Source of the DNA: an uncultured Lachnospiraceae bacterium | GTDB taxonomy: Bacteria; Bacillota_A; Clostridia; Lachnospirales; Lachnospiraceae | Assembly (NCBI GenBank): GCA_902783205.1 | Contig: CACZQE010000220.1 | Coordinates: 1-6,109, forward strand | Length of the DNA: 6,109 bases | Direction of reading: 5' to 3' | Part shown: in pieces, positions 5,467 to 6,109 of the stretch | How the letters are laid out: each line of letters starts with the position of its first letter | How positions within the stretch are numbered: position 1 is the first letter of the stretch | Position numbers and translations under genes: made by a program | The notes under the pieces: generated by a model | What the model was told of the DNA's origin: nothing | The model's input: the letters and a program-made list of their open reading frames with translations, nothing else | Databases searched by the model: none

Positions 5467-6109
5467 TCACTTGTCCAGAATGTTATCCCGGATGGTCTCC
5501 ATGACTTCCCTGGCCCAGCGTTTCCGGGGTCCGGTCAGCTCATAGTCTTCGAAGTCCTTTGTCCTGCTGTTGATCTTAAGGACCATTCCGTCATCTATGT
5601 GTACTGTGTAGAGGAAGCGGCTGGCAATCTTTTCTTCTACCTTCTTTTTGTCCGCCGCTTTCAGACCGGTCTTTCTGGCAGTTCCGGTCACTACGCCGGT
5701 AACATCTGCGTGGTAGCGCTTAAAAAGATTCTGTATAAAGTCGAAGGAATAATATTCTGACGAATAGACCCAGATATCAAATCCGTTCTTGCGCAGATAT
5801 CTGAAAAGGGCGGGAATACCGCGCCGCAGCTTCTCTTTGTAAACTCTGTCCCAGGGCGCGGGCAAAGGCGCTTCCGCTTCCATATCCTCTCCCGTGCAGA
5901 AGACCACCTCGTCAAGATCCATGGTAACCCGTCTTTCATGGACGGAGTTGCGGAGCATCTGCTTGATGTCCTCCTTCTGTGTCAGGTTGACGATCTTAAT
6001 GGGAATGTCTTTCCGGCCCAGTCTTACGGCAGCCGCCCAGCGGTGATGGCCGTTCATGATCATGTAACCGTCGGGATGCATTTTCTCCACGATGACCGGC
6101 TCTCCGCTG
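5467..6109 (-). CDS. ParB/sulfiredoxin-like domain fused to a HAD-like domain (5' end missing)
   Basis: The reading frame is open to the window edge, so the true start lies outside; a GTG at 6090 cuts into the first domain and is not the start. The visible part is 213 codons. The N-terminal part (SGEPVIVEK, then DGYMIMNGHHRWAAAVRLG, IPIKIVNL) is the ParB/sulfiredoxin fold with its Gly-His-His-Arg nucleotide-binding loop (6040-6051). After a short linker comes a HAD-like domain: motif I MDLDEVVF (first Asp codon at 5917-5919, second Asp two residues on), motif II VYSSEYYSF, a Lys-rich stretch, and motif IV VHIDDGMVL (Asp-Asp codons at 5590-5595). All catalytic Asp residues are present, so phosphatase or phosphotransferase activity is plausible. 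A ParB partition role is unlikely: there is no helix-turn-helix region and no parA neighbour in view. Confidence 0.8.
   Translation of the reverse strand, partial: SGEPVIVEKMHPDGYMIMNGHHRWAAAVRLGRKDIPIKIVNLTQKEDIKQMLRNSVHERRVTMDLDEVVFCTGEDMEAEAPLPAPWDRVYKEKLRRGIPALFRYLRKNGFDIWVYSSEYYSFDFIQNLFKRYHADVTGVVTGTARKTGLKAADKKKVEEKIASRFLYTVHIDDGMVLKINSRTKDFEDYELTGPRKRWAREVMETIRDNILDK

Noticed and set aside
5467..6109. Chromosome partition ParB and a nearby origin
   Set aside because: Only the nucleotide-binding fold is ParB-like; there is no helix-turn-helix, no parA and no parS-like site in view, and the second half is a HAD domain.

Overview
The window looks like a chromosomal piece of a low-to-mid GC Gram-positive anaerobe, most likely a clostridial gut bacterium of the Lachnospiraceae type. 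The grounds are strong AGGAGG-type ribosome binding sites, two lipobox lipoproteins that both begin Cys-Gly-Ser-Ser-Gly-Gly-Gly, a split chromate-type transporter and roughly balanced base composition. This placement is inference from style, not from a marker gene. Every gene I can support lies on the minus strand, so the order of transcription runs from high to low coordinates. I see no mobile element, CRISPR array, tRNA or rRNA.

The right half (6109 to about 3200) reads as one transcription unit. It starts with a gene cut by the window edge that fuses a ParB/sulfiredoxin-like N-terminal fold to a HAD-like phosphatase domain. After 58 bases come two half-size chromate-transporter (CHR) proteins that overlap by 4 bases, then a YihX-type HAD hydrolase and a small single-domain cupin. 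A hairpin with a weak T tract (3204-3240) follows the cupin. The two CHR halves probably form one membrane transporter. The HAD and cupin proteins are cytoplasmic, and what they do for the transporter is unknown.

The left half (about 3200 to 1) holds single genes separated by regulatory-looking gaps. A large surface lipoprotein with WG-like repeats most probably starts at GTG 3156, because the longest reading frame would start inside the terminator hairpin of the previous gene. It ends at a very strong terminator (1543-1578). Next are a small stand-alone HIRAN-domain protein preceded by a 10-base perfect inverted repeat, and a second lipoprotein with a predicted OB-fold plus an Ig-like domain. 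The first codons of a further gene start at position 23. No gap exceeds 300 bases; the largest is 1375-1605 (231 bases), holding the terminator and the inverted repeats.

I found no convincing new defence or mobile system. The points most worth a second look are the ParB-like/HAD fusion, the CHR-CHR-HAD-cupin operon, the double-hairpin leader of the WG lipoprotein and the inverted repeat before the HIRAN gene.
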